DNA of 5,670 bases from assembly GCA_900545455.1 (NCBI GenBank), contig UQZF01000176.1, positions 1-5,670 on the forward strand, written 5' to 3'. The DNA is from an uncultured Eubacteriales bacterium. Lineage in GTDB: Bacteria > Bacillota > Clostridia > Lachnospirales > Lachnospiraceae. The translations under genes were made by a program, and so were the position numbers. This document shows, in pieces, positions 4,418-5,670 of this stretch. The notes beneath the pieces were generated by a model. The model worked only from the letters and a program-made list of their open reading frames with translations. It was not told the DNA's origin and ran no database searches. Every line of letters begins with the position of its first letter. Position 1 is the stretch's first letter.

Positions 4418-5670
4418 TTACTCACACGGATAAAGCACATTGCTTATCACATACTGTCCGTCATTTACAAAAATTTCGATGAGATTCCTTTCCTCGTAGA
4501 CCTCAAGCTCACAGACCTCACCCACGCGCGGTGTGCGGCACTTCGCATGAATATTCACACCTTCGGTTATGCCGTGCGGAATGCGCTTTGTCCTGTCCGT
4601 GCATACACAGCCGTCGTTAAGCTCTATCCTCACACCCGCAAGCTCGACCGACTGACCTTCGCGGAGCGTAAGCACCGTGCGGCTTCTTCCGTCCTTTGTC
4701 CATCGGGTGTATTTTTCCGTACCTTCCTCGCTCGAATTTTCGGCAAAATATTCCCTGACGTTCGGATGCACCGACGTGTAAATCTCACCGTCTCGAAGCG
4801 TGACAACACGCGGAAGACTCATCATTCCGCTCCAAGGTCGGTCATTCGACGCCTCGTTGTCATCAGGCGACTGCGGTATCGGCATCCGCGCCCAGGCAAT
4901 CACACAGCGGCGACCTCTTTCGTCGATGCAGCTCTGAGGCGCATACAAATCCATTCCGTAATCAAGGAACTGTGCCTCACTCTCAAGCGCCATGCTTCCG
5001 TCCTTTGCGTCAAACGCAAGCTTCTGCACCGTGCTCTGGTTTTCGGGATATTCCGTGCCCTTTAAGACGCCTATCGGCGATGCGATGAGAATGTGCTGTC
5101 CGTCTGTTTCAAACACATCCGGGCACTCCAAAATTATTCCAAACTGCTTATCCTGAAGCCTGTTAAGGTATGTCCAATTCTCACCGTCATCGCTTGTGTA
5201 GATTAAAAGTACGCCCTCCTCCTTCTTATAGCTGCTCGCAATGCACATGAAATACCGCCCGTTCTCCCTCCACACCTTCGGATCGCGGCACTCGTAGGGA
5301 TGCCCTATTTCAAGGTCGGTCACAGGCGGAATAATCTGTTTTTTTCCGTTAAAATTGTCAAAGGTAAAGCCGTCCTCTGAGCTTATCATCGCCTGACTCT
5401 GCTCACACAGCCCGTCGACAATGGCATTAATGTTCTCGGCGTTTTCTTTAAGATACCTTACCGCCGTGTAGTAGAGGTTCATTTTTCCGTCAATCTCGAG
5501 CGCACTCCCCGAAAACACGCCGTTCCTGTCGTAGCTTTTGGTCGGAAAAAGAGCAATCCCGAGATGCTGCCAGTGAATCAGGTCATCACTCACCGCATGT
5601 CCCCAGTGCATGGGCCCCCATTGTGTATCATACGGATGATACTGATAAAACATGTGGTACTTTCCATCAT
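4418..5670 (-). CDS. Glycoside hydrolase family 32 protein (beta-fructofuranosidase / sucrose-6-phosphate hydrolase type; partial, N-terminus outside window)
   Basis: Hydrolyses beta-fructosidic bonds in sucrose, sucrose-6-phosphate or fructans by the retaining GH32 mechanism. The frame stays open beyond ATG 5651-5653: the preceding codons read DGKYH, so the visible run is DGKYHMFYQYHP, the normal continuation after the NDPNG nucleophile motif, which lies just outside the window. Numbering from the Met at 5653: WGPMHWGHAVSDDLIHW (12-28), FSGS (48-51), RDP with the transition-state Asp124 (123-125), acid/base Glu176 in ECPD (176-179), DYGMDLYAPQ (231-240), VIAWARMP (251-258), SLPRVVTLRDGEIY (279-292) and the C-terminal beta-sandwich strand EIFVNDGQYVIS (393-404). 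About 30-40 residues are missing, giving roughly 450 in total, typical of bacterial intracellular GH32 enzymes; a signal peptide cannot be assessed. Substrate is not resolvable. Probably co-transcribed with the LysR gene downstream. Confidence 0.93.
   Translation of the reverse strand, partial: DGKYHMFYQYHPYDTQWGPMHWGHAVSDDLIHWQHLGIALFPTKSYDRNGVFSGSALEIDGKMNLYYTAVRYLKENAENINAIVDGLCEQSQAMISSEDGFTFDNFNGKKQIIPPVTDLEIGHPYECRDPKVWRENGRYFMCIASSYKKEEGVLLIYTSDDGENWTYLNRLQDKQFGIILECPDVFETDGQHILIASPIGVLKGTEYPENQSTVQKLAFDAKDGSMALESEAQFLDYGMDLYAPQSCIDERGRRCVIAWARMPIPQSPDDNEASNDRPWSGMMSLPRVVTLRDGEIYTSVHPNVREYFAENSSEEGTEKYTRWTKDGRSRTVLTLREGQSVELAGVRIELNDGCVCTDRTKRIPHGITEGVNIHAKCRTPRVGEVCELEVYEERNLIEIFVNDGQYVISNVLYPCE

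Noticed and set aside
4547..5065. 172-codon plus-strand frame opposite the GH32 gene
   Set aside because: Fully antisense to conserved GH32 motifs; basic, low-complexity translation typical of a shadow frame.

Overview
The window reads like ordinary chromosome from an anaerobic Bacillota bacterium, most likely a gut or rumen Lachnospiraceae-type Clostridium relative. This is inferred from the two-gene sufC-sufB Fe-S assembly unit, a short core-only MetE-like protein, strong AGGAGG-type ribosome binding sites, moderate GC in genes and AT-rich intergenic DNA. All five protein genes lie on the minus strand, so transcription runs from high to low coordinates.

From the right edge: a GH32 fructan/sucrose hydrolase (its N-terminus lies beyond the window) is followed after 17 bases by a LysR-family regulator with a GTG start, apparently one operon. 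Then comes a 588-base gene-free interval (2915-3502), the most unusual part of the window. It holds a 125-base hairpin element just after the LysR stop, a 29-base near-perfect palindrome, and a 299-base imperfect inverted repeat whose arm reaches into the promoter of the next gene. By-eye alignment shows that the hairpin loop and both halves of the large inverted repeat carry the same ~70-base core sequence, so three related copies of an undetermined repeat or structured-RNA family sit within about 440 bases.

Next is a 371-residue methionine-synthase-like protein (catalytic MetE core, zinc ligands present) with its own promoter, good RBS and an intrinsic terminator with an 11-bp perfect stem. 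After that terminator a new promoter drives sufC, which overlaps sufB by one base (TAATG). sufB runs off the left edge. SufC (ABC ATPase) and SufB (scaffold) would build Fe-S clusters. The pair resembles the minimal SUF-like (SMS) arrangement rather than a full sufCDSUB operon, although the left side cannot be seen.

No tRNA, rRNA, CRISPR array, transposase or known riboswitch was recognised. The gene content is conventional; the intergenic repeat family is the main candidate for something undescribed.
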